Shown piece after piece: positions 1 through 8,555 of a DNA stretch of 64,000 nt. A program made the translations under genes and the position numbers. The stretch is from Rhodophyticola sp017644125 (GTDB taxonomy: Bacteria > Pseudomonadota > Alphaproteobacteria > Rhodobacterales > Rhodobacteraceae), in the NCBI RefSeq assembly GCF_042140125.1, contig NZ_CP159473.1, one strand, 5' to 3'. Under the pieces are notes generated by a model. It saw only the letters and a list, made by a program, of their open reading frames with translations. It was not told the DNA's origin and searched no databases. Position 1 is the first letter of the stretch, and each line of letters opens with the position of its first letter.

Positions 1-1718
1 AAAGGAAATCCTTCCGGAATTTCATAGGCTTCGTCCCGCTTCAGCGCAGCTACATCGCGGGCCTGCCGTTCGATATAGTTCACGTACTGCGCCTCTCGGG
101 CGATCTGATCGCGCGTCTCCTTGTCGATCTCTTTCAACTCGGGCCAAATCGCATCCAGATCGGAAATCGCGATATCCGGGAAGGCCAGCAGATCGATTGC
201 GCTGCGGCGCGTTCCGTCCTGATTGATCCGCAAACCGTGGGCCCGCCCCTCGGACGGCGAAACGGATCTTTCCCTCATGATGTCACATGCATGTGACAGG
301 CGCTCTATCTTCGCGCCGAATGTCCGGCGACGCTCTTCGAAGATGATGCCAAGCCTGTCGGCAAGCGGTGTCAGGCGCTGATCTGCATTGTCCGCCCGCA
401 ATGTCAGCCGGAACTCCGCACGGGAGGTGAACATCCGGTAGGGTTCCGTCACGCCCCGGGTCACCAGATCGTCGATCATCACGCCGATATAGGCCTGATC
501 CCGCCCAAGCACGATCTTGTCGCGGCCCAGCGCCGCATGTGCCGCGTTCAGACCTGCAATCAGCCCCTGCGCCGCAGCTTCTTCGTAACCGGTTGTCCCG
601 TTGATCTGCCCGGCAAGAAACAACCGACCAACGTCTTTCAGCTCAAGAGTTGGTGACAACGCGCGCGGATCGACATAATCGTACTCGATCGCATATCCGG
701 GCTGCGCGATTTCCGCCCGCTCAAGGCCGCGAATGGAGGTGACATAGCTTTCCTGAACGTCCGCCGGGAGAGATGTGGAAATCCCGTTCGGGTATACCAG
801 ATCGCTTTCAAGCCCCTCCGGCTCCAGGAAAATCTGGTGGGAGTCCTTGTCCGCGAAGCGGACGATCTTGTCTTCGATCGAGGGGCAATAGCGCGGGCCT
901 ACGCTATCGATATGCCCGCCATACATGGCGGATCGCCCCAGATTTTCACGGATGATGTCGTGCGTCTTCGTATTTGTATGCGTGATGCCACAGCTGATTT
1001 GCTTCGCGAAGGGCTTCGTCGACAAAAAAGAAAACATCACCGGCTCGCGATCTGCCGGTTGCAGCTCGAGAATATCCCAGTTGATACTGTCCCGCCGGAG
1101 TCGCGGTGGTGTGCCTGTCTTCAGCCGCCCGAGCGGAAGGCCAAACGCATCGATCTGTTCAGCCATGCGAACCGAGGGCTTCTCCCCCATCCGCCCACCT
1201 GGTCGACGCTGATCGCCGATATGGATGACGCCACGGAGGAACGTCCCTGTCGTCAGAACAACCGCCGCCGCGCGCAGCTCTGCGCCGTCGGCCAGCCGGA
1301 TACCCGATACGGCCCCTGCGGACATCAGAAACTCGGCCGCTTCACCTTCGATAATTTCTAGATTCGGTGTGGAGAACAACGCGTTCTGCATCGCATTGCG
1401 GTACAGCGCGCGATCCGATTGGGTACGGGGGCCCTGAACGGCAGGCCCTTTGCTGCGGTTCAGAAGCCGGAACTGAATACCGGAACGGTCCGCGACCTGC
1501 CCCATCACTCCGCCCAGCGCATCGATTTCCCGAACGAGATGGCCCTTGCCAAGCCCGCCGATGGCCGGATTGCAGGACATCACCCCGATAGCTGACCGCG
1601 ACAGGGTTACCAGACCGGTGCGCGCACCGGCCCGGGCTGCGGCCGACGCAGCCTCGCAACCGGCATGCCCGCCGCCAACAACCAGAACATCGTAATCACC
1701 GTGTTTCACGTGAAACAC
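1..1718 (-). CDS. mnmG: tRNA uridine-5-carboxymethylaminomethyl modification enzyme MnmG (GidA), 3' end cut by the window
   Basis: With MnmE, MnmG makes the cmnm5U34 modification of tRNA wobble uridines, using FAD, a folate donor and glycine. The frame is open from 1718 to the window edge. The N-terminus reads FHVKH followed by DYDVLVVGGGHAGCEA, a classic FAD-binding Rossmann GxGxxG with the GCEAA signature, and the internal block SCNPAIGGLGKGHL is family-typical. A GTG at 1718 is chosen because alphaproteobacterial MnmGs normally begin with (M)FHVKH; a second in-frame GTG lies at 1709. The gene starts 2 bases after the mnmE stop, so the two are probably co-transcribed. The C-terminal domain lies outside the window. 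A parS site is embedded in codons 1-6. Confidence 0.95.
   Translation of the reverse strand, partial: MFHVKHGDYDVLVVGGGHAGCEAASAAARAGARTGLVTLSRSAIGVMSCNPAIGGLGKGHLVREIDALGGVMGQVADRSGIQFRLLNRSKGPAVQGPRTQSDRALYRNAMQNALFSTPNLEIIEGEAAEFLMSAGAVSGIRLADGAELRAAAVVLTTGTFLRGVIHIGDQRRPGGRMGEKPSVRMAEQIDAFGLPLGRLKTGTPPRLRRDSINWDILELQPADREPVMFSFLSTKPFAKQISCGITHTNTKTHDIIRENLGRSAMYGGHIDSVGPRYCPSIEDKIVRFADKDSHQIFLEPEGLESDLVYPNGISTSLPADVQESYVTSIRGLERAEIAQPGYAIEYDYVDPRALSPTLELKDVGRLFLAGQINGTTGYEEAAAQGLIAGLNAAHAALGRDKIVLGRDQAYIGVMIDDLVTRGVTEPYRMFTSRAEFRLTLRADNADQRLTPLADRLGIIFEERRRTFGAKIERLSHACDIMRERSVSPSEGRAHGLRINQDGTRRSAIDLLAFPDIAISDLDAIWPELKEIDKETRDQIAREAQYVNYIERQARDVAALKRDEAYEIPEGFP
1702..1717. other. parS centromere site
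   Basis: The sequence TGTTTCACGTGAAACA is a perfect 16-bp palindrome identical to the canonical ParB-binding parS site, extended to 18 bp by flanking g/c. It lies in the first codons of mnmG. In alphaproteobacteria mnmG-rsmG-parA-parB normally follow one another, so parAB should lie just beyond the left window edge. The site would load ParB for origin segregation. The match is seen directly; its function is inferred from the motif and location. Confidence 0.9.
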
Positions 1719-1720
1719 TC

Positions 1721-3010
1721 CTACTTCCCGATGCAAAAGCTGGAGAAGACCTCTCCAAGTACCATTTCCACATCAATACGACCAACCAGAGCATCCAGCT
1801 TCCGAATCGCGGTTCGCAAATGCTCCGCTGCATGCTCCGTCCGGCCCGAGCCGTTCTCTACCTCAGATCTGGCCATAACTAAAGCCGCCTGAGCCGCTTC
1901 CATCGCCTCCCTGTGCCGGGCATGTGTTGCGGTCTGCGCGCGTGCAGCCTGCCTCGACAGACGCTCCGAAATCTGTTCCCCAAGCCATGTCACACCGACA
2001 CCCGTCTTGCCCGACACAGCCGGATGGCTTTCACCACGAAGATCGGCCTTGCCCAGACAAATAATGTCCTCCTCGCCAAGCTCAAGCGGTGGTTCTTCCC
2101 CGGGACGCGATTGCAGATAGACGCGCAGATCTGCACCCTGCGCCCGGTCCAATGCTCTCGCTATGCCGAGTTTCTCCACAACGTCATCGGACGCGCGCAA
2201 ACCTGCGGTATCCAGCAACGTCACCGCCAGCCCGTCCAGGTCCATTCGCACCTCGATTACATCGCGTGTCGTTCCGGCAACCTCCGACGTGATCGCGGCC
2301 TCCCGTCCTGCGAGGTAGTTCAGAAGCGTGGATTTCCCCGCATTTGGTGCACCCAGAATTGCCACCTCGAACCCGTCGCGAACCCGCTCCGCAAACCGGC
2401 TTCCAGCAATCTCTGCCTCAAGACCGCCAGCGACGTTGTCGATCAGCTTGGATACCTCCGGCGTCACATCTTCCGGCACTTCTTCATCGGCGAAATCGAT
2501 GGTCGCTTCCAGCAGGGCGGCGGCCCGCAAAAGCGCGCCACGCCATCCATCAACGATCTCTCCGAAGCGCCCAGAAAAAACCTGCATCGCCAGCCGCCGC
2601 TGCGCATCCGTCTCCGCTTCAATGAGCGCGCCCAAACCCTCAACCTGCACGAGGTCCAGCCTGTTGTTCAACAATGCCCGGCGGGTGAATTCCCCGGGTT
2701 CGGCACCCCGTGCCAGCCCCGTCCCGGAGATTTCAGACAAGATTGAGTTTACGACCGAGATACTGCCATGGCATTGAAATTCAACAACATCTTCACCAGT
2801 AAAGCTGTTCGGAGCCGTGAAGGTCAGAACCAGCGCCTGATCCAGCAACTCACGATCGCCTGCTCTGAGATCGCGAAGCCCGGCGCGACCGCTATCCGGC
2901 AACCGGCGCGCGAGCCTGCGCCCGATGTCGTGGGCGTGAGGCCCTGATACCCGGATCACCGAAACACCGGCTCTTCCCGGCGCGGACGCCAGGGCAAAGA
3001 TCGTATCCAT
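1721..3010 (-). CDS. mnmE: tRNA modification GTPase MnmE (TrmE)
   Basis: GTPase partner of MnmG in tRNA wobble-uridine modification; 429 residues. The N-terminal part is the formyl-THF-binding domain, with GRAGVSVIRVSG near residue 12 and GEFTRRALLNNRLDL near residue 105. The G domain is inserted in the helical domain: P-loop GAPNAGKST near residue 220, G2 region EVAGTTRD and G3 DTAG. The G4 motif reads GKAD rather than the usual NKxD. The C-terminus ends in the conserved CIGK, whose Cys is needed for tRNA modification. It lies between rho and mnmG, the standard alphaproteobacterial order. Confidence 0.95.
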   Translation of the reverse strand: MDTIFALASAPGRAGVSVIRVSGPHAHDIGRRLARRLPDSGRAGLRDLRAGDRELLDQALVLTFTAPNSFTGEDVVEFQCHGSISVVNSILSEISGTGLARGAEPGEFTRRALLNNRLDLVQVEGLGALIEAETDAQRRLAMQVFSGRFGEIVDGWRGALLRAAALLEATIDFADEEVPEDVTPEVSKLIDNVAGGLEAEIAGSRFAERVRDGFEVAILGAPNAGKSTLLNYLAGREAAITSEVAGTTRDVIEVRMDLDGLAVTLLDTAGLRASDDVVEKLGIARALDRAQGADLRVYLQSRPGEEPPLELGEEDIICLGKADLRGESHPAVSGKTGVGVTWLGEQISERLSRQAARAQTATHARHREAMEAAQAALVMARSEVENGSGRTEHAAEHLRTAIRKLDALVGRIDVEMVLGEVFSSFCIGK

Positions 3011-3037
3011 CAGACCGCCCCAATATCCCGGATGGCG

Positions 3038-4309
3038 TCAGGTATTCATCGAGTCGAAGAATTCCGCGTTTGTCTTGGTCTGCTTCAGCTTCGAGATCAG
3101 GAACTCGATCGCGTCAGTCGTTCCCATCGGGTTCAGGATGCGGCGCAGAACATAGGTTTTCTGCAAATCGCCCTTGTCGACCAGAAGCTCCTCTTTCCGT
3201 GTGCCGGATTTGAGAATGTCCATGGCGGGAAACACCCGTTTGTCCGCAACCTTGCGGTCCAGCACGATCTCGGAGTTGCCTGTTCCCTTGAACTCTTCGA
3301 AGATTACCTCATCCATACGGCTGCCGGTATCGATCAGCGCCGTCGCGATAATGGTCAGCGACCCACCTTCCTCGATATTCCGCGCAGCGCCGAAGAAGCG
3401 TTTCGGGCGTTGCAGGGCGTTGGCATCCACACCACCCGTCAAGACCTTGCCCGAGGATGGCACGACCGTGTTGAAGGCGCGGCCAAGGCGCGTGATGGAA
3501 TCGAGCAAGATCACCACGTCCCGCTTGTGCTCCACAAGCCGCTTCGCCTTCTCGATCACCATCTCGGAAACCGCCACGTGCCGGGTCGCCGGCTCGTCGA
3601 AGGTGGAGGAAACGACCTCCCCCTTCACGCTCCGCTGCATGTCCGTCACCTCTTCGGGGCGTTCGTCGATCAGCAGCACGATCAGATAACACTCCGGATG
3701 GTTCTGCTCGATCGAATGCGCGATGTTCTGCAGGATAACCGTTTTCCCCGTCCGCGGGGGCGCCACGATCAGTGAGCGCTGTCCCTTGCCGATGGGCGAT
3801 ACCAGGTCGATGATCCGTGCGGAGCGATCCTTGATCGTCGGATCCTCAATTTCCATCTTCAGGCGTTCGTCGGGATAAAGCGGCGTCAGGTTGTCGAAGG
3901 CGATCTTGTGTTTCGCCTTGGCAGGATCTTCGAAGTTGATCTTGCTCACCTTCACCAGCCCGAAATAACGCTCGTTCTCCCTCGGTGCGTTGATCACGCC
4001 TTCCAGCGTGTCGCCCGTGCGAAGGCTGTGCTGGCGGATCATCTCCGGCGAAACATAGATATCGTCCGGGCCCGGCAGATAGTTCGCCTCCGGAGAGCGC
4101 AGGAAGCCAAATCCGTCCTGCAGAACTTCCAGCACACCGTCGCCGGAGATTTCCCAGCCATCCTCGGCCCGCTCTTTCAGGATCGAGAACATCATGTCGC
4201 CCTTGCGCATGGTGGAGGCGTTCTCGATCTCCAGTTCCTCGGCCATCGACAGAAGGTCTTTGGGAGATTTGGCCTTGAGATCGGCCAGGTTCAGGGAATT
4301 CTCGGTCAT
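3038..4309 (-). CDS. rho: Transcription termination factor Rho
   Basis: Hexameric RNA-dependent ATPase/helicase that ends transcription at Rho-dependent sites; 423 residues, the usual size. N-terminal helical domain (LNLADLKAKSPKDLL), then the OB/cold-shock RNA-binding fold with the RNP1-like segment DGFGFLRS near residue 67. The RecA-type core carries the Walker A block APPRTGKT near residue 180 and the Walker B block VILLDSITRLGRAFN, followed by VLTGGVDANALQRPKRFFGAARN (quoted in part: the Q-loop region). It starts 129 bases after the hemJ stop; a GC-rich hairpin lies in its leader, and there is no strong Shine-Dalgarno. Confidence 0.97.
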   Translation of the reverse strand: MTENSLNLADLKAKSPKDLLSMAEELEIENASTMRKGDMMFSILKERAEDGWEISGDGVLEVLQDGFGFLRSPEANYLPGPDDIYVSPEMIRQHSLRTGDTLEGVINAPRENERYFGLVKVSKINFEDPAKAKHKIAFDNLTPLYPDERLKMEIEDPTIKDRSARIIDLVSPIGKGQRSLIVAPPRTGKTVILQNIAHSIEQNHPECYLIVLLIDERPEEVTDMQRSVKGEVVSSTFDEPATRHVAVSEMVIEKAKRLVEHKRDVVILLDSITRLGRAFNTVVPSSGKVLTGGVDANALQRPKRFFGAARNIEEGGSLTIIATALIDTGSRMDEVIFEEFKGTGNSEIVLDRKVADKRVFPAMDILKSGTRKEELLVDKGDLQKTYVLRRILNPMGTTDAIEFLISKLKQTKTNAEFFDSMNT

Positions 4310-4326
4310 GTGGGAAACACCATAAG

Positions 4327-4350
4327 GCCCCGCGATTGCTCAAGCGGGGC
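4327..4350 (-). promoter_or_regulatory. GC-rich hairpin in the hemJ-rho leader
   Basis: GCCCCGC (4327-4333) and GCGGGGC (4344-4350) form a perfect 7-bp stem with a 10-base loop, ending about 17 bases before the rho start codon. No U-tract follows on the minus strand, so it is not a textbook intrinsic terminator. It could end hemJ transcripts weakly or take part in rho leader autoregulation. The stem is seen; the function is inferred. Confidence 0.4.
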
Positions 4351-4438
4351 ATGTCGTATTGAAATGGGAAGCGGCAGGGCCGGACGGCCCATTGCAGGCC
4401 CGACATAGGAAGAGCTTGCGACGATGTCAACAAAACCT

Positions 4439-4894
4439 TCAGAACGGGCGCACAATCACCGAGACCACGATCACGATCAGGAGCAATGTCGGAACTTCGT
4501 TCATCAGCCGATAGGTACGGCCGCTGCGCGTATCGGTGCCGGCCAGAAGCTCTTTGCGGCGCAATCCCAGCCAATGATGAAACCAGGTCATCGCCAGAAC
4601 CGCGGCGGTTTTCGTCCATGGCCACAGCTCCTGCCAGCTGACCACGCCCGGTGTGAATACCAAAGCAAGACCAAAGATCCAGGTGGCGATCATCGCAGGG
4701 TTCATGATTGCCCGCAAAAGACGGACTTCCATTGTCTGAAACAGATCTGCGGTCTCTCCGCTCATCCCGACACGTTCGACATGGTAGACGAACAGTCTCG
4801 GGAGATAGAACAACCCCGCCATCCACGCGATAACCGATATCACATGCAGGCTCTTCGTCCATGGGTAGGCCAGGACGAGAAAGTCGACGATCAT
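4439..4894 (-). CDS. hemJ: Protoporphyrinogen IX oxidase HemJ
   Basis: Membrane protein of the HemJ (UPF0093) family, which oxidises protoporphyrinogen IX to protoporphyrin IX, the branch point to haem and bacteriochlorophyll. About 151 residues with four hydrophobic segments. The signature YPWTKSLHVISVIAWMAGLFYLPRL (quoted in part; conserved His in LHVISVIAWMAG) and the later WFHHWLGLRRKEL and YRLMNEVPT blocks are family-typical. The start at 4894 is preferred because AAAGGAG lies 6-7 bases upstream; a longer in-frame ATG at 4918 would place that ribosome site inside the gene. hemE, a common neighbour, is not between hemJ and maf here. Confidence 0.88.
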   Translation of the reverse strand: MIVDFLVLAYPWTKSLHVISVIAWMAGLFYLPRLFVYHVERVGMSGETADLFQTMEVRLLRAIMNPAMIATWIFGLALVFTPGVVSWQELWPWTKTAAVLAMTWFHHWLGLRRKELLAGTDTRSGRTYRLMNEVPTLLLIVIVVSVIVRPF

Positions 4895-5310
4895 GGGCTT
4901 GCTCCTTTCCCTCCCCAATAAAAATAAAAGGAATAGAAGAAAAGATGATGTTGTGTTTGTGCCGTGGATAACTCGGATAACTCAGGCATACACAGTCTAT
5001 CCAAGATTTCACCCTCCCATCATTAACCAGCCGAAGATGGTCGGGATTTTGCCCACATTTCTGGAATAAACAAACATTTTCAATAGCTTGAATATGTACA
5101 GCTTGAGGATAGCTCTGTATCATCCGCCCTGTCCAGCGTTTCGCGCCATCGGCCCACAAGCGAACGGGGATCTTTCACCAACGGGGATGGCGGGCCGTCG
5201 GGCAACGTGGGACATCGCGAAAAGCATGGCTGCGCGCCTCATCGGCTTCTATACACATTTCAATCACCGGGCTGCCCCGCCGGATATCCACAAAGTCATC
5301 CAAAGAGACC
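4895..5310. other. Gene-free gap, candidate chromosomal replication origin (oriC)
   Basis: This 416-bp gap has no convincing gene and separates divergent blocks: hemJ-rho-mnmE-mnmG leftward and maf-aroE-coaE-dnaQ rightward. Caulobacter and Rickettsia carry oriC in the same context. It contains an AT-rich stretch (about 4917-4955) and another at 5060-5100. DnaA-box-like sites include CGTGGATAA (4963-4971, reverse strand, 8/9 to TTATCCACA), ATATCCACA (5284-5292, 8/9) and CTATACACA (5249-5257, one mismatch to the relaxed consensus). parS lies 3.2 kb away. No GANTC site was noticed. It also holds the hemJ and maf promoters. The origin call is an inference. Confidence 0.5.
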
Positions 5311-5907
5311 ATGGCCGAACTCATCCTCGCTTCAGGCTCCGCCACACGTCAGTCCATGCTGAAGCAGGTGGGCATCCCCTTTACATCGGTGCCCGCGCGC
5401 ATCGACGAAGAGGCGATTCGGGGGGCGCTTGAGCATGAAGGCGCCACGCCCCGGGATGTGGCCGATACCCTGGCGGAATACAAAGCGCGCCGCGTTTCCG
5501 AGAAACATCCAGGAGCCATGGTGATCGGTTGCGATCAGGTGCTCGACCACAAGGGGCGTGTTCTCGCCAAGCCCGAAACACGGGACAATGCGCGAAACCA
5601 GCTCCAATCCCTCAGCGGTGGCCAGCACCGGCTTTTATCCGCAGTCGTCATCTACGAGGATCTGAAACCGGTCTGGCGCGTGGTTGGCCAGGTCCGCTTG
5701 TCGATGCGACCGTTGAGCGACAGCTACATCGAGGATTATCTTGACAGAAACTGGCCGGATATCGCCGACAGCGTTGGGGGTTACAAGTTGGAACAGGAAG
5801 GCGCGCGGCTCTTCTTGCGGATCGACGGAGATTACTTCACAGTTTTAGGCCTGCCACTGTTGGATTTGTGCGGGTATCTCGTGAACCGGGGGATAATCGA
5901 GGGATGA
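5311..5907 (+). CDS. maf: Maf family nucleoside triphosphate pyrophosphatase
   Basis: Housecleaning pyrophosphatase that hydrolyses non-canonical or methylated NTPs; 198 residues. The N-terminal phosphate-binding motif LILASGSATRQSML is a variant of the usual LILASxSPRR (Pro replaced by Thr). VIGCDQVL near residue 70 matches the conserved (G/A)xDQ block, followed by KPETRDNARNQLQSLSG and SVGGYKLEQEGARLF near residue 155. It is the first gene of a plus-strand run with aroE, coaE and dnaQ, and its stop overlaps the aroE start (ATGA). Subfamily substrate preference cannot be decided from the sequence. Confidence 0.92.
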   Translation: MAELILASGSATRQSMLKQVGIPFTSVPARIDEEAIRGALEHEGATPRDVADTLAEYKARRVSEKHPGAMVIGCDQVLDHKGRVLAKPETRDNARNQLQSLSGGQHRLLSAVVIYEDLKPVWRVVGQVRLSMRPLSDSYIEDYLDRNWPDIADSVGGYKLEQEGARLFLRIDGDYFTVLGLPLLDLCGYLVNRGIIEG

Positions 5908-6737
5908 GTGTCGAGGTGCCTCTGGCTGGCGTGATCGGTAACCCGGTTTCGCACAGCAAGTCGCCGGCCTTGCATGGGCATTGGCTGCGGCGCTACGGGA
6001 TCAACGGCCACTATGTTCCTCTGAAAGTCACCCATGAAGACCTGAAGAAGGTCATACGCGCGTTGCCGAAAATGGGTTTTCTGGGCGTCAACGTCACGAT
6101 ACCGCACAAGGAACAGGTGCTTTCCCTTGCCGATTCCGTCTCCGACCGCGCGGCGCTGATCGGTGCGGCCAACACCATCACCTTTTCCTCCAAGGGCAAG
6201 GTTCAGGCCGACAACACCGACGGTATGGGCTTCCTGGCCAATCTTCATCAGAACGCACCGGATTGGCGCGCCGATGCGGGGCCCGCTCTGGTTCTGGGCG
6301 CGGGGGGCGCCGCGCGCGCCATCGTGTCCGCCCTGTTGAGCGAAGGCGCGCCGGAGGTTTTCGTCGTGAACCGCACCCGCGCAAGGGGCGAAGCGCTGCG
6401 CGACAAGCTTGGTGCCCGGGTCAAGGTCGTGGACTGGACCCGCATACCCGAACTGCTGCCCGATCAGGCGTGCCTGGTCAATACCACCTCCCTGGGTATG
6501 GAGGGCGGGCAGCCACTCAATATCAACCTCTCGACGCTGAGACCCTCCACGCTCGTCACCGATGTCGTCTATACGCCCTTGCAGACACCGCTTTTACAGC
6601 AAGCTGCTGCCATCGGATGCTCCACGGTGGATGGGCTGGGCATGCTCTTGCATCAGGCGGCCCCGGGCTTCGAGCGCTGGTTCGGCCAGAAGCCGGAGGT
6701 GGATGACGCGCTGCGCCAGGCCGTGCTGACCGCATGA
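5904..6737 (+). CDS. aroE: Shikimate dehydrogenase
   Basis: NADPH-dependent reduction of 3-dehydroshikimate to shikimate in aromatic amino acid synthesis; 277 residues. GVIGNPVSHSKSPALH near residue 8 is the shikimate-binding block, GVNVTIPHKE carries the catalytic Lys near residue 70, ANTI and NTDGMGF are conserved, and VLGAGGAARAIV near residue 130 is the nucleotide-binding loop. The ATG at 5904 (ATGA overlap with the maf stop) is preferred over an upstream in-frame ATG at 5868, which would extend into maf. Its stop overlaps the coaE start. Confidence 0.95.
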   Translation: MSVEVPLAGVIGNPVSHSKSPALHGHWLRRYGINGHYVPLKVTHEDLKKVIRALPKMGFLGVNVTIPHKEQVLSLADSVSDRAALIGAANTITFSSKGKVQADNTDGMGFLANLHQNAPDWRADAGPALVLGAGGAARAIVSALLSEGAPEVFVVNRTRARGEALRDKLGARVKVVDWTRIPELLPDQACLVNTTSLGMEGGQPLNINLSTLRPSTLVTDVVYTPLQTPLLQQAAAIGCSTVDGLGMLLHQAAPGFERWFGQKPEVDDALRQAVLTA

Positions 6738-7327
6738 CCTTCGTTCTCGGCCTGACCGGTTCCATCGGAATGGGGAAATCCACGACCGCGAGGTTTTTCC
6801 GTGACCTCGACATTCCGGTCTGGGATGCGGATGCAACGGTTCACCGGTTGTATTCCAAGGACGGGGCCGCCGTTTCGATGATTGCGGAGCTTCGCCCTGG
6901 CGCGGTTCGAAACGGCTGCGTCGACCGTGTGCATCTCAAGGCCTGGATTGCGGAGGATCCGGCCGCCCTTTCCCGGATCGAGGCAATCGTTCATCCGCTG
7001 GTGGCGGCGGACCGCGCGCAGTTTCTGGAGGATCACGCAGAACAACCGCTTGTCGTTCTGGATATCCCGTTGCTTTTCGAAACGGGGGCCGATCTCTGGG
7101 TCGACGGCGTTCTCGTTGTCACGGCGGCGCCCGAGGTGCAGCGCGCGCGTGTTTTCGAACGCCCCGGCATGACGGAAGACACATTCAACACCATACTGTC
7201 GCGCCAGATGCCGGATGCGCAGAAACGGGCCCGCGCCGATTACGTGATCGAGACCAAGACCCTTGAACAAACGCGCGCCGCGGTCGAGACTCTGGTAAGC
7301 CAGATCACAAGAGGCCAGCATGCGTGA
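6734..7327 (+). CDS. coaE: Dephospho-CoA kinase
   Basis: Phosphorylates the 3'-hydroxyl of dephospho-CoA, the last step of coenzyme A synthesis; 197 residues. The Walker A GLTGSIGMGKST is at residues 6-17, the DADxxVH motif reads DADATVHRLY near residue 36, and VLDIPLLFETG near residue 108 is the conserved family block, followed by QRARVFERPGMTE. It starts in a 4-base ATGA overlap with aroE and its end overlaps the dnaQ start by 8 bases. Confidence 0.95.
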   Translation: MTFVLGLTGSIGMGKSTTARFFRDLDIPVWDADATVHRLYSKDGAAVSMIAELRPGAVRNGCVDRVHLKAWIAEDPAALSRIEAIVHPLVAADRAQFLEDHAEQPLVVLDIPLLFETGADLWVDGVLVVTAAPEVQRARVFERPGMTEDTFNTILSRQMPDAQKRARADYVIETKTLEQTRAAVETLVSQITRGQHA

Positions 7328-8009
7328 AATCGTTCTTGATACGGAAACCACGGGGTTCGAGCCCTCCGAAGGGCACCGGATTGTCGAAATCGGCGCGGTG
7401 GAGCTTTGGCAGCATGTGCCAACGGGGCGGACATATCACCAGTATATCAACCCCGAACGAGACATGCCGAACGAGGCCTTCGAGGTGCATGGGCTCGGCA
7501 ATGATTTCCTGCGCGACAAGCCTATCTTCGCCGATATAGCCGATGCTTTTCTGGATTTCGTCGCGGATGGCACGTTTGTCATCCACAACGCCGCGTTTGA
7601 CATGAAGTTTCTCAACGCCGAACTGTCCTGGGCCAAGAAACCGACACTTCCGGACAGCCGCGCGCTGGACACGCTGGCAATCGCGCGGCGCAAGTTTCCG
7701 GGCTCTCCGGCGTCCCTCGATGCGCTCTGCCGCAGGTTCGGCGTGGATAACAGTACGCGGGAAAAACACGGCGCCCTGCTGGATTCCGAGATTCTGGCGG
7801 AGGTCTATCTTGAGCTGATCGGCGGGCGGCAACCGGATTTCGCGCTGAGCACACAGCCGGCGGCATCGTCGGTTGATACGGGCGAAACGTGGCGCGCCTA
7901 TCCGCGGCCCGCGCCCCTGCCCGGCCGCCTTTCCGAGGAAGAGGCGGCCGCACATGAGGATTTCGTGAAGGAGCTTGGTGAGGCCGCGCTTTGGGCGCGG
8001 TTCACCTGA
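7320..8009 (+). CDS. dnaQ: DNA polymerase III epsilon subunit (3'-5' proofreading exonuclease)
   Basis: Proofreading subunit of the replicative polymerase; 229 residues. DEDDh exonuclease motifs are visible: ExoI LDTETTGFEP at residue 6 on, ExoII VIHNAAFDMKFLN near residue 86, and the HGALLDSEIL block with the catalytic His and Asp near residue 150. The C-terminal region carries the linker that binds the polymerase alpha subunit. The start overlaps coaE, and the stop abuts the convergent secB stop with no spacer and no terminator. Confidence 0.95.
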   Translation: MREIVLDTETTGFEPSEGHRIVEIGAVELWQHVPTGRTYHQYINPERDMPNEAFEVHGLGNDFLRDKPIFADIADAFLDFVADGTFVIHNAAFDMKFLNAELSWAKKPTLPDSRALDTLAIARRKFPGSPASLDALCRRFGVDNSTREKHGALLDSEILAEVYLELIGGRQPDFALSTQPAASSVDTGETWRAYPRPAPLPGRLSEEEAAAHEDFVKELGEAALWARFT

Positions 8010-8501
8010 TCACGCGTCGGCGGTTTTCTTGGATTCGGCCCGCCGCGCGAGCTCGTTGCGGTAAATCGCAAGAAAATCCATGTTTTCAAGGTTGAGCGGC
8101 GGGAAACCACCATCGCGGGTGATGTCCGACACGATCCGCCGCAAAAACGGGAACAGCATGCGGGGGCATTCGATCATCAGGAACGGATGCATTTGCTCCT
8201 GCGGGACGTTTTCCACCTGGAAGATGCCCACGTAATCCAGCTCGATCAGGAAGATCGGCTGCGGCGTCTCGTCCTTGGTCTTGGATTCGATCTTCAGCTT
8301 CACGATCACATCGAACTGGTTTTCCTGCTCGCGCTTGCGGGCATCAAGCGCCACCTGAACCTGAATATCGGGCTGCGTCTGGGTCTGGATCGATTTCTGG
8401 GCAGCGATGTTCTCGAAAGACAGGTCACGAATGAATTGCCCAAGGATTTGCATGCGCGGGGGCGTGGGGGGCTGCGGTGCGGCGCCGTTTTCTTCGGCCA
8501 T
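8010..8501 (-). CDS. secB: Protein-export chaperone SecB
   Basis: Tetrameric cytosolic chaperone that keeps presecretory proteins unfolded and delivers them to SecA; 163 residues, typical length. Family blocks include ILGQFIRDLSFENIAAQ near residue 20, VELKLKIES-like strands (FDVIVKLKIESKTKDE), LIELDYVGIFQVENVP near residue 88, and the C-terminal IECPRMLFPFLRRIVSDITRDGGFPPL (quoted in part; ECPRMLFPF is the signature). Dinoroseobacter-type genomes carry dnaQ, secB and fxsA together, as here. Confidence 0.95.
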   Translation of the reverse strand: MAEENGAAPQPPTPPRMQILGQFIRDLSFENIAAQKSIQTQTQPDIQVQVALDARKREQENQFDVIVKLKIESKTKDETPQPIFLIELDYVGIFQVENVPQEQMHPFLMIECPRMLFPFLRRIVSDITRDGGFPPLNLENMDFLAIYRNELARRAESKKTADA

Positions 8502-8555
8502 TGGGATCTCCGATTGAATAGTGTTGCGGTCCTGTAGCAGCAGGAGCCGAAAGCC

